Shown in pieces: positions 39,180 through 49,942 of a stretch of DNA of 64,000 bases; within the stretch, counting starts at the first letter, position 1, and every line of letters starts with the position of its first letter. This DNA is from Halocaridina rubra (taxonomy: Eukaryota > Arthropoda > Malacostraca > Decapoda > Atyidae): the NCBI GenBank assembly GCA_037179515.1, contig JAXCGZ010017041.1:75001-139000 (forward strand), read 5' to 3'. Made by a program: the position numbers and the translations under genes. The notes under the pieces were generated by a model. The model saw nothing but the letters and a program-made list of their open reading frames with translations. It had not been told where the DNA came from and did no database searches.

Positions 39180-40490
39180 ACGACCGAAGGGAGTCAGAGT
39201 ATCGTTGGCGCCCATGCCGATATCATTACGTTAAGGGGACGGGGGCATTGAGGCATAGAGTTATTTTGTAGCTTCTAAATAAATTAAGTGCTATGTATCT
39301 TCGCATATCTATTATCACCTTGCATGAGAGAGACCTGGCCTGTAGTGTAGAGAACATCTATGCAATACTGGTGCCAGCTGAGTACGATCCCACACCAAAA
39401 TCATTGTGAAAACACAATAGGTCTTAGGCCAGTGAATCTCGTGCTGTGAGAAGAAGAATGCAGGATACAGAAGAGTTTAATATACCTTTAGAAGCAATGT
39501 CTGAGGAAGCACAACGAGTCATACATCCTTCTCCTCATCCACGTCCCCCTACAGGAAAAATGCCCAGGAGTAAGAATTGTCCCATACATTTTGACTCTGA
39601 GGCAAAGTTGCTGAAACATCGTTCACGAAGGTTGAGAAACGTCAAATGGAGAGATGAGCAGTCAAGTTGGGAGGAAATTCCTGCGCGATTCACGAAGTAC
39701 TTCACTATGCATATGGCTGTGAGTGAGAGGATGCCAGGAATTGTGAATCGGTCACCTTATGGGAAGTATGGACGACGTTGGCGGGAAATCCAGAGAGCCA
39801 AGACGAAAGGAAAACCCCCTCCCCCAGTACCAGAGGCAGTAGGCAGCATCCCAAAATAGATAAGTACTTGTAATTTTTATGCAGTGAGTAATGGGGGTAC
39901 TATTAAAAGAAAGTGAGGTTGGAGGACTCCGCCATTTTGCTATGTAGTCATGCTTAGACTCAGCCACCCTGTATATGGGAACATGGCTTTAGCAAATTTA
40001 TAGAAGTATAATTTCTGTACCCATTACTAAACTAGATAATTTGTTCTAATAGCTATAAACAATGATAAACTAGATTTTTATATTTAAAACAGTATAACGA
40101 GTAATTGCATTTGAAGCGTGTTCAATTAAATATTTTTGTATTACCTAGGTAAAGTATTGAACAGGCAAAGGTATTGATTTTATTTGAGAAAAAAAATTAA
40201 TATACGTGTAAAATTATTTTTATATCAGTTTTCCAAAGCAGTAGAGTAATTCAAGTCACTGATTGTCGTTTGTGGGAGTGACAGTGTCCCAGAATAAAAA
40301 ATAAGTTATGCAGGTATTTTCTAGACTCCAAAACGTGCGCAAAAATTACCTTGGGAACCAAACTTGAATCCGCTTTTATGGTTTTTCTTTTCGCACGTGA
40401 TTTTGCGGCTGGCGAAATAGTTTCCAAGAAAGAAAACCCATGAATGACCGACCTCTCAACTTCGTTATTATAAAGCAATTGTAATTTGTA
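39180..40490 (+). mobile_element. Partial copy (ii) of the non-autonomous LTR element family
   Basis: 39,240-39,320 resembles the LTR of the 8.1-kb element read on its own strand (gggggcattgaggc, aataaattaag, accttgca). A primer-site-like TGGTGCCAGCTGAGTACGATCC starts at 39,369. The gag-like ORF follows, then 39,860-40,480 matches the region downstream of the gag-like ORF at 47,750-48,240. The rest of the element is missing. The left LTR boundary is uncertain. Confidence 0.6.
39446..39859 (+). CDS. Gag-like ORF of the non-autonomous LTR element, 137 aa
   Basis: Open from near the primer site to a TAG at 39,857. The N-terminus (FNIPLEAMSEEAQRVI) aligns with IQHLPIQEMSDEAKHRRI of the copy at 48,862. 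A short Cys segment follows. The C-terminal half has SWEEIPARFTKYFTMHMAV and then a basic stretch with GRRWREIQRAKTKGKPPPPV. No zinc knuckle, protease or pol motif is present. Position after LTR and PBS suggests a gag-derived protein; I do not recognise a named domain. It is the least damaged of the three copies. Confidence 0.5.
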   Translation: MRRRMQDTEEFNIPLEAMSEEAQRVIHPSPHPRPPTGKMPRSKNCPIHFDSEAKLLKHRSRRLRNVKWRDEQSSWEEIPARFTKYFTMHMAVSERMPGIVNRSPYGKYGRRWREIQRAKTKGKPPPPVPEAVGSIPK

Positions 40491-40686
40491 TTGATCAGTT
40501 ACTCATAATATAATTGTATGTCAAATCCATTGAAGAATCAGAGACTTTTGCGATGTTATTAAGATTATTACCGCTCAGTATAACGAGGTTTTTGTTTGTT
40601 AATGTTTTGTGCAAGCGGAAAGAGAAGATAGAGTAGCCTGAGCATTGAGAGGGGGGTAATTGTAATGCCATACCATACCATTGATG

Positions 40687-40688
<2 letters not shown>

Positions 40689-40773
<85 letters not shown>
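40689..40773 (+). repeat. (GA)n microsatellite
   Basis: GA with GGA interruptions, abutting the LINE B 3' tail. 40,491-40,688 shows nothing recognisable. Confidence 0.95.
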
Positions 40774-40774
<1 letters not shown>

Positions 40775-40952
40775 AAACAAACAAACAAACAAACATTTAT
40801 TTCCATTTTGTACAATGGTTATTCAACATTAATAGTAACTTATAAGTAGACATGTAATTAAACTAATAAATAAGAGGGTTAGACATATAGTTAAATTAAA
40901 TGTAGCTTTCATAGAAAATAATAATGCTGTAATAAAAATGTTAACAATAATG

Positions 40953-41701
40953 TTAATAATAAAGTAGTAAGTATACCACTAGATACAGGATCGTTATAAT
41001 CGGCATCATTTCCATATTTGTTTCCTTACAATGAGAATAATTAGTTCTTAATGAGCAGCAACTATTTGTCCAAAAGAAACTATATAGTTTGCCTTTGAAA
41101 GCTGTGAAGGAGGATGCATTTTTAAGATGCTCTGGAATATTATTCCAGAGTGTTGGCCCTTTGATAGTGATCATCTTTGAACCTGCTTCTGTGTTTATTC
41201 TGTGAATAAAGAGCTCACTGCTCTGTCTTGTGTTGGTTCCCCTTATATCCCTGACTGTTTTTAAATCAAATAGCCAGCTAGGATAATGATGGTCCAAAAT
41301 TTTGAATACAAAAACATAAATAGCATAAGCAACCTTATTTTCTGCCCGCAGCCACCCAAGTTTATTGAGAGCTGGTGTAATGTGGTCATATTTTCTTATT
41401 CCTCCCAGGGCAACTCGAGCAGCAAAATTAATAAGCTTCTGTATTCTGTTTATCTGAGTCTTAGTCGTAGCTCCCCAAACAGTTGTGCAGTAATTAATGT
41501 GACTTAGGGCTAGAGATTCAACAACAGTTATTCGAGTGGTAGTCTCAAAATTGTCTTTTATATGTGATAAGTACATTAATGTTCCTGTAACCTGTTTGCA
41601 TACTTTATCTATGTGGGAATCAAACAACATGTGGTTATCAAAGTGAATTCCTAGGTTTTTGACTGTTTTGCTAGGTGTGATAATATTGTCGCAAAAATTA
41701 A
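40953..41701 (-). pseudogene. LINE B C-terminal region of ORF2
   Basis: The frame runs from TINFCDNIITPSKTVKNLGI at the insertion junction through SHINYCTTVWGATTKTQINR to GPTLWNNIPEHLKN and a stop at 40,953. This is the thumb and C-terminal tail that follows the RT palm in CR1-type proteins. It is intact within itself but separated from the palm by about 11.5 kb. Confidence 0.85.
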
Positions 41702-41766
41702 TTGTTGTGATTACCTAATTGTGATTACCTAATTGTGTTTACGGGAAAGAGCCCAAAGCTCGTATC

Positions 41767-42715
41767 TGTAGGATGAATTCTACCGCTGCCCAACAAGTTG
41801 TAGGATGAATTGGGTTATTCTGTCTGAATTCACCACTTTGTAAGATGACTGGGTTATCTCACCGCTCGTCACCAGTTGTCGTAAAGTCAATTACTATTTC
41901 ACCACGTGTCACCAGTTGTGGTGATGATTCCTTCTCACTACGTTAATATTAGTACCAAAAGGGTGCAAGGTAAGAATGGACAAGCAGTGGTTCCTTTATC
42001 TTAATTTATTCTAGAGTACAACACATTCGACGCCTCAATGCCCCCACCCTATGACTATCACAATCTATGATCTATTCGTGCCCCGGGCAAAGTTCTAACT
42101 AACTGTGTCTGCCCTGGGTGGTTCTTGAAATACTCCCAGGGCAGGGCGTGGCTTGACATCCAATCCTGCCAATGAACTCGAGTGACATCCAGTCCTGCAA
42201 ATCAACGCCAGGTTCGAAGTGGAGTCCTCCTATTTCGGGGAGGGGCTATTTCAACAAGCCTATAGAACGGAAAAGTTCCAGGTCAGAGCGTGGCTATTGG
42301 GTATCTCTCCAGGGCATGTACATACGTACGGGCCACATGTTTGTGTTTCTTGTGGTTTAGGAAATGGCTAACTTCCTGGCCTTTCCCATCCTCTCCAGGT
42401 ACTCGATGCCAGATGCTAAGTCTCATGGTTCCGGTCATATATCTCCTTGACACTTTCTACAAACATTGGCCGTACCGCAGAAAACAAGCCTCCCACATTA
42501 GTTCCAGGTGCCTAGCCATAAATCTTGGTGGTCCCAAGGGAAAACATGGTCTGCACCCAAAACTCAATAAAAGTGAGGGCATGTAATAAAATATCTGTGC
42601 CCTCGACCAACCGTTACCCCTCAAGATTTGCTACAAGTTTCAGATTCTGGCTTCAGCATGACGGACTGGCTTCAGCATGACGGACTGGCTTCAGCATGAC
42701 GCAAGTCATGCGACA
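41767..42715 (-). repeat. 3' LTR of the non-autonomous element
   Basis: Near-identical to 48,958-49,907. The plus-strand end has three copies of a 19-bp unit (ggcttcagcatgacggact) at about 42,650-42,705. Confidence 0.93.
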
Positions 42716-42727
42716 TCCCTCCCAACC
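42716..42727 (-). promoter_or_regulatory. Polypurine tract
   Basis: The element strand reads ggttgggaggga immediately before the 3' LTR start TGTCGCATG. Confidence 0.75.
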
Positions 42728-45040
42728 AAAACTGAAATATCTCTTATTTCAGTCGAAGCATGGGCTAATTTTTCGAGAGCTCTTGGACATATCCTAGCTA
42801 ACATTAATTTACAATAGAAATGGGGCCGAATTATTTAAGCTATTTTCTAAGAATTCCTATATTTAACAAATAAATTTAACCTTAATCATTAGGATTTCAG
42901 TGTGTAACTAATCATTATTAAACACTAATTAAGATCACAAGTTAGTTTAGATCATGACGTTACTGTGTCTACTTCTCTCCTTTTTCAAAAGATTTACAAA
43001 AGTTGGTTAGCTACAGTAAAAAGATAAATCATGTAGAACATTAGTATGTACGAACATTTAAAATGCGATAGACAATAACATAAATGGTAACTTCCTATCG
43101 TTACTATGGGGCATTGATTTGTCTTAAAATTAGGCCTTAAAAAACTACTCCTGAAACAAAATATTGGTTACGATGTGAAAAGTCAGAAAACATTCATCAT
43201 TCCAATGTGCAATTCCTATTCATAGACAAACTGATATGAGAACTTAATGAACACAAAGATTAAATCATAATTCAAATAATGATAATGCTAAAACAAAACA
43301 CTAATATTATTTAAGCAGAAGACAACTTATTACTATCGGTGCAAATCATACAATTCATCAAAGGCACTTATTCAAAAACTATCTTTAAAGGAGTCTCTGA
43401 GTTGTCGCTTAAAATTATCTTAAAACTAGGTAAAACAAATAATAAAAGGGGACCTTTTCTTTCCCACTTTTTTCTTTCAGTTCTAAAACGTGGGTTGTTC
43501 TTTCCAACAACCAATAAGGGATTTTTAAATACCCTTCTTTCTCTCTTCACTAAGGTTTGGACATGTATAGGGATTTTTTTCTTTCTGTCTGTTTGAATCC
43601 CATCAATGCGTGTACGTGGCTTCTAAAGGTATTATTCAGATATTTAAAAAACTTCTCTCTCATTTTTTTTCTTTTTTTTTTCTCTGGGATCTCATCAATT
43701 CGTTTACGTGGCTTTTTAGAGTGTTTTTTGGATATTAAAGACTTTTGTTTTCTCTTTCCCTTGCTCATGAAATTCTTGCTAGGCGTGATTCCACAGTTTC
43801 TCTCTATTCGTTTTTTCACTCCCCCGCCGTCTTCGCTGCAGGCCCAGGTTCGTACACTACCATAAATTATCTTCTTCCTAAGATAGGCAAGACAAAGAGG
43901 AAGCGATCGATGCACCTTCAAATCCCTCCAGCCTGGCTTTTTCGTCCTACCCTCGGCCGATCTTGACTAAGACCACCCTGTAGGAGACCTGCAACGTCAG
44001 CGCGATTTCTCTTCCGTACTTCGAAGCAGACCTCGGGATGAAAATTTGAACCTATGTCACTACTACAGTTGTAAGAAAGGTTCCCTATGACTTCAGGGTA
44101 CCAACAATGGCCATACGTTGGTAATCGAGGCTATACTTTGCCTCCCCTGGAACTGCAAGTGATTGCAATCTCTATTCAATGGGCAACAGGGACTTGTTTG
44201 AGAGGACAAAATCTAAAGACTTTTAGAACTTGCAGGTCGGGGCTGCCCAGAAATGTATTCCTTATGTGCACATTTGCCTACATCATTAGATTAGGATTCC
44301 CAAACATTCGGGACTTAGCTGGGTAACTGATACATAGTATTACTTTACTATAGTCATAAAAACAATCATTAAATACTGAGAAAAGCCACTAAAGAAATAT
44401 TCTTATTAGCAGTGGCTACAATAACATCAAGTATGAATTCAGATAAAAGATACAAATCATCAGGTTACTGCTGATTTCATTTCAAAAATAATGGTTAGCA
44501 ACTGGGCATTTAGAGTTCGCAACAACAACAGTCAGCATACTAATATTACTAATAATCATGATCAAAATAAGAATAATAAAAAAAATAAAATAAAAATATT
44601 AATTCAGGAATAGCAATATATATACAATGGAGACTGGCATTCAGATGTAAGAACAGAGTTCTACACTTATATTTCATAGTAATGCTCATTCTAACACAGT
44701 CTCTTTCACTATTCAAATTCCTGCTGTCGTAATCTATGTATATATATATAGAGCATAAGTGGCAACTTGCTGGCTCCACAATTTGTCAATGGGAGTTCTA
44801 TCTATTCTCTAAACAGTTGCGACATGTGGCAAAAATATTTATGCAAATGGCGGTACTACCGATGCCTTAACAGTATTTATGCAATAACAGCATGCAACAA
44901 TCTATCGACTGCACTAAAATGTAGGCACAATGATCGCCTAGCTTCGCTGGAAAAAAAACACAAAAAAAGAATCAATGACGGCAACATTCTTGTAGTATCG
45001 GAAGGAGCTTATCTCAGTCTCAGAGTAGAGTGAAAGGTAG

Positions 45041-45050
<10 letters not shown>
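42728..45050. other. Interior of the LTR element, non-coding
   Basis: AT-rich. The lysine-rich minus-strand ORF at 43,550-43,921 comes from T/C-rich repeated sequence (two similar blocks near 43,600 and 43,690) and is not supported as a gene. Nothing else is recognised. Confidence 0.5.
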
Positions 45051-45074
<24 letters not shown>

Positions 45075-45886
45075 ATGCAAGTTTGAATGTGAGCGCATGT
45101 GAGCGAATGAGTATAATGAGTGTAATAGGGGTATAATGGGGGGGTTGCTCTAGGGGGTGAAATCGCGGAAAGCACCATTAGGAAACATGATTGGGGAGTC
45201 TCTACGGGGATCGTTCCCCTGCTCCGCCAGGTCCTTCTGCATGCCATATCAGAGTGTATTTATGGGAGGTGATGCGCTGTTGCAATATCTAGTGAGGGAT
45301 ATTTTGGAGAAAATGATTCTCCACCTGCCCAGATATGGTTGAGATGCCAAGTTTGTTTTATTTTTGTTTTGTCCCCTACTCCGCCAATGAGATTATTATT
45401 CGATTTCCGAGAGATTCCAAGATAGATATTACGTGATAAAGGACGTGAATCTATGAATGACTCTTTATTTTTCTTTGCTAACTGCAGTATATACATTATT
45501 TGTCTGAAGAGATTTGTTAGATTGATAAAATAAAACTTTGCGAGTTTTAGCCATGATAATGTTTATCAAAATTATTTCAGCTTGGTCATAAAGAAAGAGT
45601 GAGAGCTGACACGAAATGACAACAAGAATGTTACACAGCCGTTTCCCGTATTTGAGAGAGCAGAAGTTGATCCAGAAGCCAAAAGAACAGGGGAGAAAAC
45701 AGCGCCCACATGCGCACCCCTGTAAAAGCAAACAGAACAGTTATATGTCGAACTTCTCCCTGTTCTGGAGGAAATTCTGTTGTATAGTAACTTAAATAAG
45801 TCAAATTCGAGATAGTAAAAGAATATATATATTTTATGTTTGAATTGTTCATATACAACTCCGTACGAGGTTATGAAACTTAAGCA
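45051..45886. repeat. Left arm of the inverted duplication inside the LTR element
   Basis: Reverse complement of 46,408-47,240 with few differences. Its outer end meets a (GA)n run (about 45,042-45,071). A 75-residue ORF identical in both arms (45,631-45,858 minus, 46,436-46,663 plus) is a consequence of the duplication. This arm is the derived one: relatives (i) and (iv) have no equivalent. Confidence 0.92.
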
Positions 45887-46407
45887 TAAATCCATTCCTT
45901 TCTGTTTAATATTGCTAAGGACTTTACTGTAACAGCATACACATCCTTTGTCTATAATGACGATCTTTTTCTTGCTATAAATCAGAGGGTTGAGTCGAAG
46001 CACACTCTCTAAAAGGCAACATACCCCTGATGAAATTAAAGCAAAAGATTACAATCATACGTGACAATATCTCTACTACTATCAACAAAAGTACAAATAT
46101 ATTTTTCTTAACAGACGTCTTAGAATGACTTAAGTATCATTAATTTTAAATTTAAAACTCAACATATAAACTCTGAAAATCTTAATTATCTCAATTATAA
46201 TTTTAAATTCATGACAGTGATAGTAATTAACAATAATTATTTCTAGATACTCTTTTCAAAACTCTTTAATTAAGATTTTAAAGATTTCTTCAATACAAAA
46301 ACTATATAACAAAAACGGGAATCCGAAAAAATATAAAAAGTCTATCTCTGTGTATGCAATAATAAAACGAAAAGTATATTTCATTAGCAACAGTAAAGAA
46401 TGCATTT

Positions 46408-47240
46408 TGCTTAAGTTTCATAACCTCGTACGGAGTTGTACATGAACAATTCAAACATAAAATATATATATTCTTTTACTATCTCGAATTTGACTTATTT
46501 AAGTTACTATACAACAGAATTTCCTCCAGAACAGGGAGAAGTTCGACATATAACTGTTCTGTTTGCTTTTACGGGGGTGCGCATGTGGGCGCTGTTTTCT
46601 CCCCTGTTCTTTTGGCTTCTGGATCAACTTCTGCTCTCTCAAATACGGGAAACGGCTGTGTAACATTCTTGTTGTCATTTCGTGTCAGCTCTCACTCTTT
46701 CTTTATGACCAAGCTGAAATAATTTTGATAAACATTATCATGGCTAAAACTCGCAAAGTTTTATTTTATCAATCTAACATATCTCTTCAGACAAATAATG
46801 TATATACTGCAGCTAGCAAAGAAAAATAAAGAATCATTCATAGATTCACGTCCTTTATCACGTAATATCTATCTTGGAATCTCTCGGAAATCGAATAATA
46901 ATCTCATTGGCGGAGTAGGGGACAAAACAAAAATAAAACAAACTTGGCATCTCAACCATATCTGGGCAGGTGGAGAATCATTTTCTCCAAAATATCACTC
47001 ACTAGATATTGCAACAGCGCATCACCTCCCATAAATACACTCTGATATGGCATGCAGAAGGACCTGGCGGAGCAGGGGAACGATCCCCGTAGAGACTCCC
47101 CAATCATGTTTCCTAACGGTGCTTTCCGCTATTTCACCCCCTAGAGCAACCCCCCCATTATACCCCTATTACACTCATTATACTCATTCGCTCTCATGCG
47201 CTCACATTCAAACTTGCATTCCCTTTCTCTCTGTCTATGG
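46408..47240. repeat. Right arm of the inverted duplication inside the LTR element
   Basis: Colinear with copy (i) at 4,860-5,520, so this is the ancestral orientation. The 521-bp spacer (45,887-46,407) also occurs in copies (i) and (iv). Confidence 0.92.
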
Positions 47241-48249
47241 AAAATTCTCCATCCCTTACCCCGATGAAGGAGAGTAAAGGTGAAATCTCGGTTGGGCCGC
47301 GCGGTCACAGACTGCCTCACCAGTCCTAGGTCCCATTCTAACGAACAAACAAACATTCTACTCCCTTGAAACTACGTTCGGGTGACACTGAAAACCCTTC
47401 CCTATTCTAGGACAGCACAAATTCCTCTAATTTACTCTTACTTTCACCTGCATAGCGTGAAATAAACTCATCTCTAAATAATATCACAAAATTTCTTATT
47501 CTTCAAAAAAACATGCCACACACGTATCGTAATATTAATTTCTTCATCATAACAATATTAAAAAAGACAATCTGTCATTTATGTCTTTCTTTTGCTAAAA
47601 CATTACTCCCGCGGAGAGAAAAAAAAAAAAGAAAAACCTTGAAAACAGGCGCAATCTTAACACTCGACTTCTTACGCTTTAAGAAATTTATATAAAAATG
47701 ACTTAACACGTACTGTAAATATCAAAGATCAGTACAATTACTACATATTTATAATAACGAGGTTGGGAGATCGATTGGTCACTTCCGCATTCCTTTCTCG
47801 GAAATCACACGTGTTCTAAGTAAAACCTTAAAAGCAGATTCAAGTATATTTCTCACTATAATTCTTACGCTTAAGAAATTAATATACTGTAATAGCGATT
47901 TCACGTGCATTAAATTTGTCAATTAAAAATCGATACATTCGCGTTCTTAAAATTCAATCTAGGCATTAATACAAATAAATGGAACACACTTCCAACGCAA
48001 TTTCTTTATATTACTCAAATTATAACAAAAAACGGAGTTTATTACTGCTTATAGCTATTAGTACAAATTATCCATGTTAGTAATGGGTACAGAAATTCTA
48101 CTTTTATCAACTTATTAGGCGCCACACCCCTCATAGGCGGGTTGGCTGAGTCAAAGCATAACTACGAGATAAAATGGCGGCGTCCACCGACCTCAATTTC
48201 TTTTACTAATTGTCCCATTACTCACTGGATACAGATCACAAGTACTTAG

Positions 48250-48862
48250 CTATTTTAAAGAGGTGGTCCTGAAAAACTTCATGGCAGAAGGCAAGGAAGG
48301 AGGGGGTTTTCCTTCTTCTCTCGAGTAAAATCGACGAATCGCCATCTTCTTGGTCGGATCCGGCAACTTATATTTCTTGTAATGGGCATTTTCACTCAAT
48401 GCTCCGGTCACACTTCGGCTTACTAAGAAATATCTTAGGAATAGTTCCTTAAAAGTTTCATAATATTCTCTGTTTGACCACTCGTCACTTCTCATCCGCA
48501 GACCCAAGTATTTCAGGAAGTCGGTCTCGGGAATTATAGACGGACATTCGAGGTCTTTTACATTTGCGCCGTCGAGGTATAAAAGTGAATTTTTGACTCG
48601 AGGCGCCTTTACAACCAGGGCACGGGGTGGGGGCTTGTCCTGCTGCGTTCCGTGTCACCACGGGGCTCGGAGCGGCAGGCTGTTCGTCGATGTTTGAGGC
48701 GTTGGTTTCTCTGTCGGCGTTGACCAAGTTCCTTCTCGACGGAGCGGCGTCGGCAGGAGTTTGTAGGCGCCGCACGTGCTCCTCCAGTTCGAGAATTCTC
48801 CGGTGTTTGGCCTCGTCACTCATTTCTTGAATTGGGAGATGTTGGATTTCTACTTTTGCCAT
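48250..48862 (-). pseudogene. Gag-like ORF of copy (iii), one frameshift
   Basis: The ATG at 48,862 follows the PBS. The N-terminus is a charged helix (EMSDEAKHRRILELEEHVRR, coiled-coil-like), then a Pro/Ala-rich linker and CPGCKG. Near 48,605 the frame shifts. The second frame reads SLLYLDGANVKDLECP, ETDFLKYLGLRMRSDEWSNR, YETFKELFLRYFLVSRSVTG and LPDPTKKMAI, ending near EEGKPPPSLPSA at 48,250. It shares the Pro-rich C-terminus with the ORF at 39,446. The FKELFLRYF...SVTG...LPDPTKKMAI pattern loosely recalls BEN-type domains, which I hold at low confidence. Confidence 0.55.
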
Positions 48863-48935
48863 TCTTTTTTTCTTTTCTTCGCACTGGTTTCTTCTGATAT
48901 GAGAGTCTCTTCATATGTTTTCCAGGCGTGATGAT

Positions 48936-48954
48936 CCGTACTGCGCTGCCACCA
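48936..48954 (-). promoter_or_regulatory. Primer-binding site of the non-autonomous element
   Basis: The element strand reads TGGTGGCAGCGCAGTACGG three bases after the 5' LTR; the equivalent site is at 39,369 in copy (ii). The priming tRNA is not identified. Confidence 0.65.
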
Positions 48955-48957
48955 AGT

Positions 48958-49907
48958 TGTAGGATGAATTCTACCGCTGCCCAACAATTTGTAGGATGAA
49001 TTGGGTTATTCCGTCTGAATTCACCACTTTGTAAGATGACTGGGTTATCTCACCGCTCGTCACCAGTTGTCGTAAAGTTAATTACTATTTCACCACGTGT
49101 CACCAGTTGTCGTGATGATTCTTTCTCACTACGTTAATATTAGTACCAGAAGGGTGCAAGGTAAGAATGGACAAGCAGTGGTTCCTTTATCTTAATTTAT
49201 TCTAGAGTACAACACATTCGACGCCTCAATGCCCCCACCCTATGACTATCACAATCTATGATCTATTCGTGCCCCGGGCAAAGTTCTAACTAACTGTGTC
49301 TGCCCTGGGTGGTTCTTGAAATACTCCCAGGGCAGGGCGTGGCTTGACATCCAATCCTGCCAATGAACTCGAGTGACATCCAGTCCTGCAAATCAACGCC
49401 AGGTTCGAAGTGGAGTCCCTCCTATTTCGGGGAGGGGCTATTTCAACAAGCCTATAGAACGGAAAAGTTCCAGGTCAGAGCGTGGCTATTGGGTATCTCT
49501 CCAGGGCATGTACATACGTACGGGCCACATGTTTGTGTTTCTTGTGGTTTAGGAAATGGCTAACTTCCTGGCCTTTCCCATCCTCTCCAGGTACTTGATG
49601 CCAGATGCTAAGTCTCATGGTTCCGGTCATATATCTCCTTGACACTTTCTACAAACATTGGCCGTACCGCAGAAAACAAGCCTCCCACATTAGTTCCAGG
49701 TGCCTAGCCATAAATCTTGGTGGTCCCAAGGGAAAACATGGTCTGCACCCAAAACTCAATAAAAGTGAGGGCATGTAATAAAATATCTGTGCCCTCGACC
49801 AACCGTTACCCCTCAAGATCTGTTTCAAGTTTCAGATTCTGGCTTCAGCATGACGGACGGGCTTCAGCATGACGGACTGGCTTCAGCATGACGGAAGTCA
49901 TGCGACA
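48958..49907 (-). repeat. 5' LTR of the non-autonomous element
   Basis: Partner of 41,767-42,715. The promoter would lie here; core elements are not clear. Confidence 0.93.
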
Positions 49908-49942
49908 TCTCTTCCCGTCTCCTGATCGGTTCCATTTTATAC

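Larger units (their letters stand above)
41767..49907 (-). mobile_element. Non-autonomous LTR retrotransposon, 8.1 kb (copy iii), no pol
   Basis: LTRs of 949 and 950 bp differ at only a few positions, begin and end TG...CA, and are flanked by TATC (41,763-41,766) and TCTC (49,908-49,911), a 4-bp target site with one mismatch. PBS and PPT are in place. The 6.2-kb interior has a gag-like ORF next to the PBS and otherwise only non-coding DNA, including a large inverted duplication. It fits a large retrotransposon derivative mobilised by a pol-bearing relative. The close LTRs make it the youngest large insertion here. Confidence 0.88.

Noticed and set aside
43550..43921. Lysine-rich 123-aa ORF inside the LTR element
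   Set aside because: Generated by T/C-rich tandem sequence on the other strand, with no recognisable domain and no conservation in relatives.
45631..46663. Two identical 75-aa ORFs as a duplicated small gene
   Set aside because: They are the same sequence in the two arms of an inverted duplication, and relatives of the element do not keep the frame.
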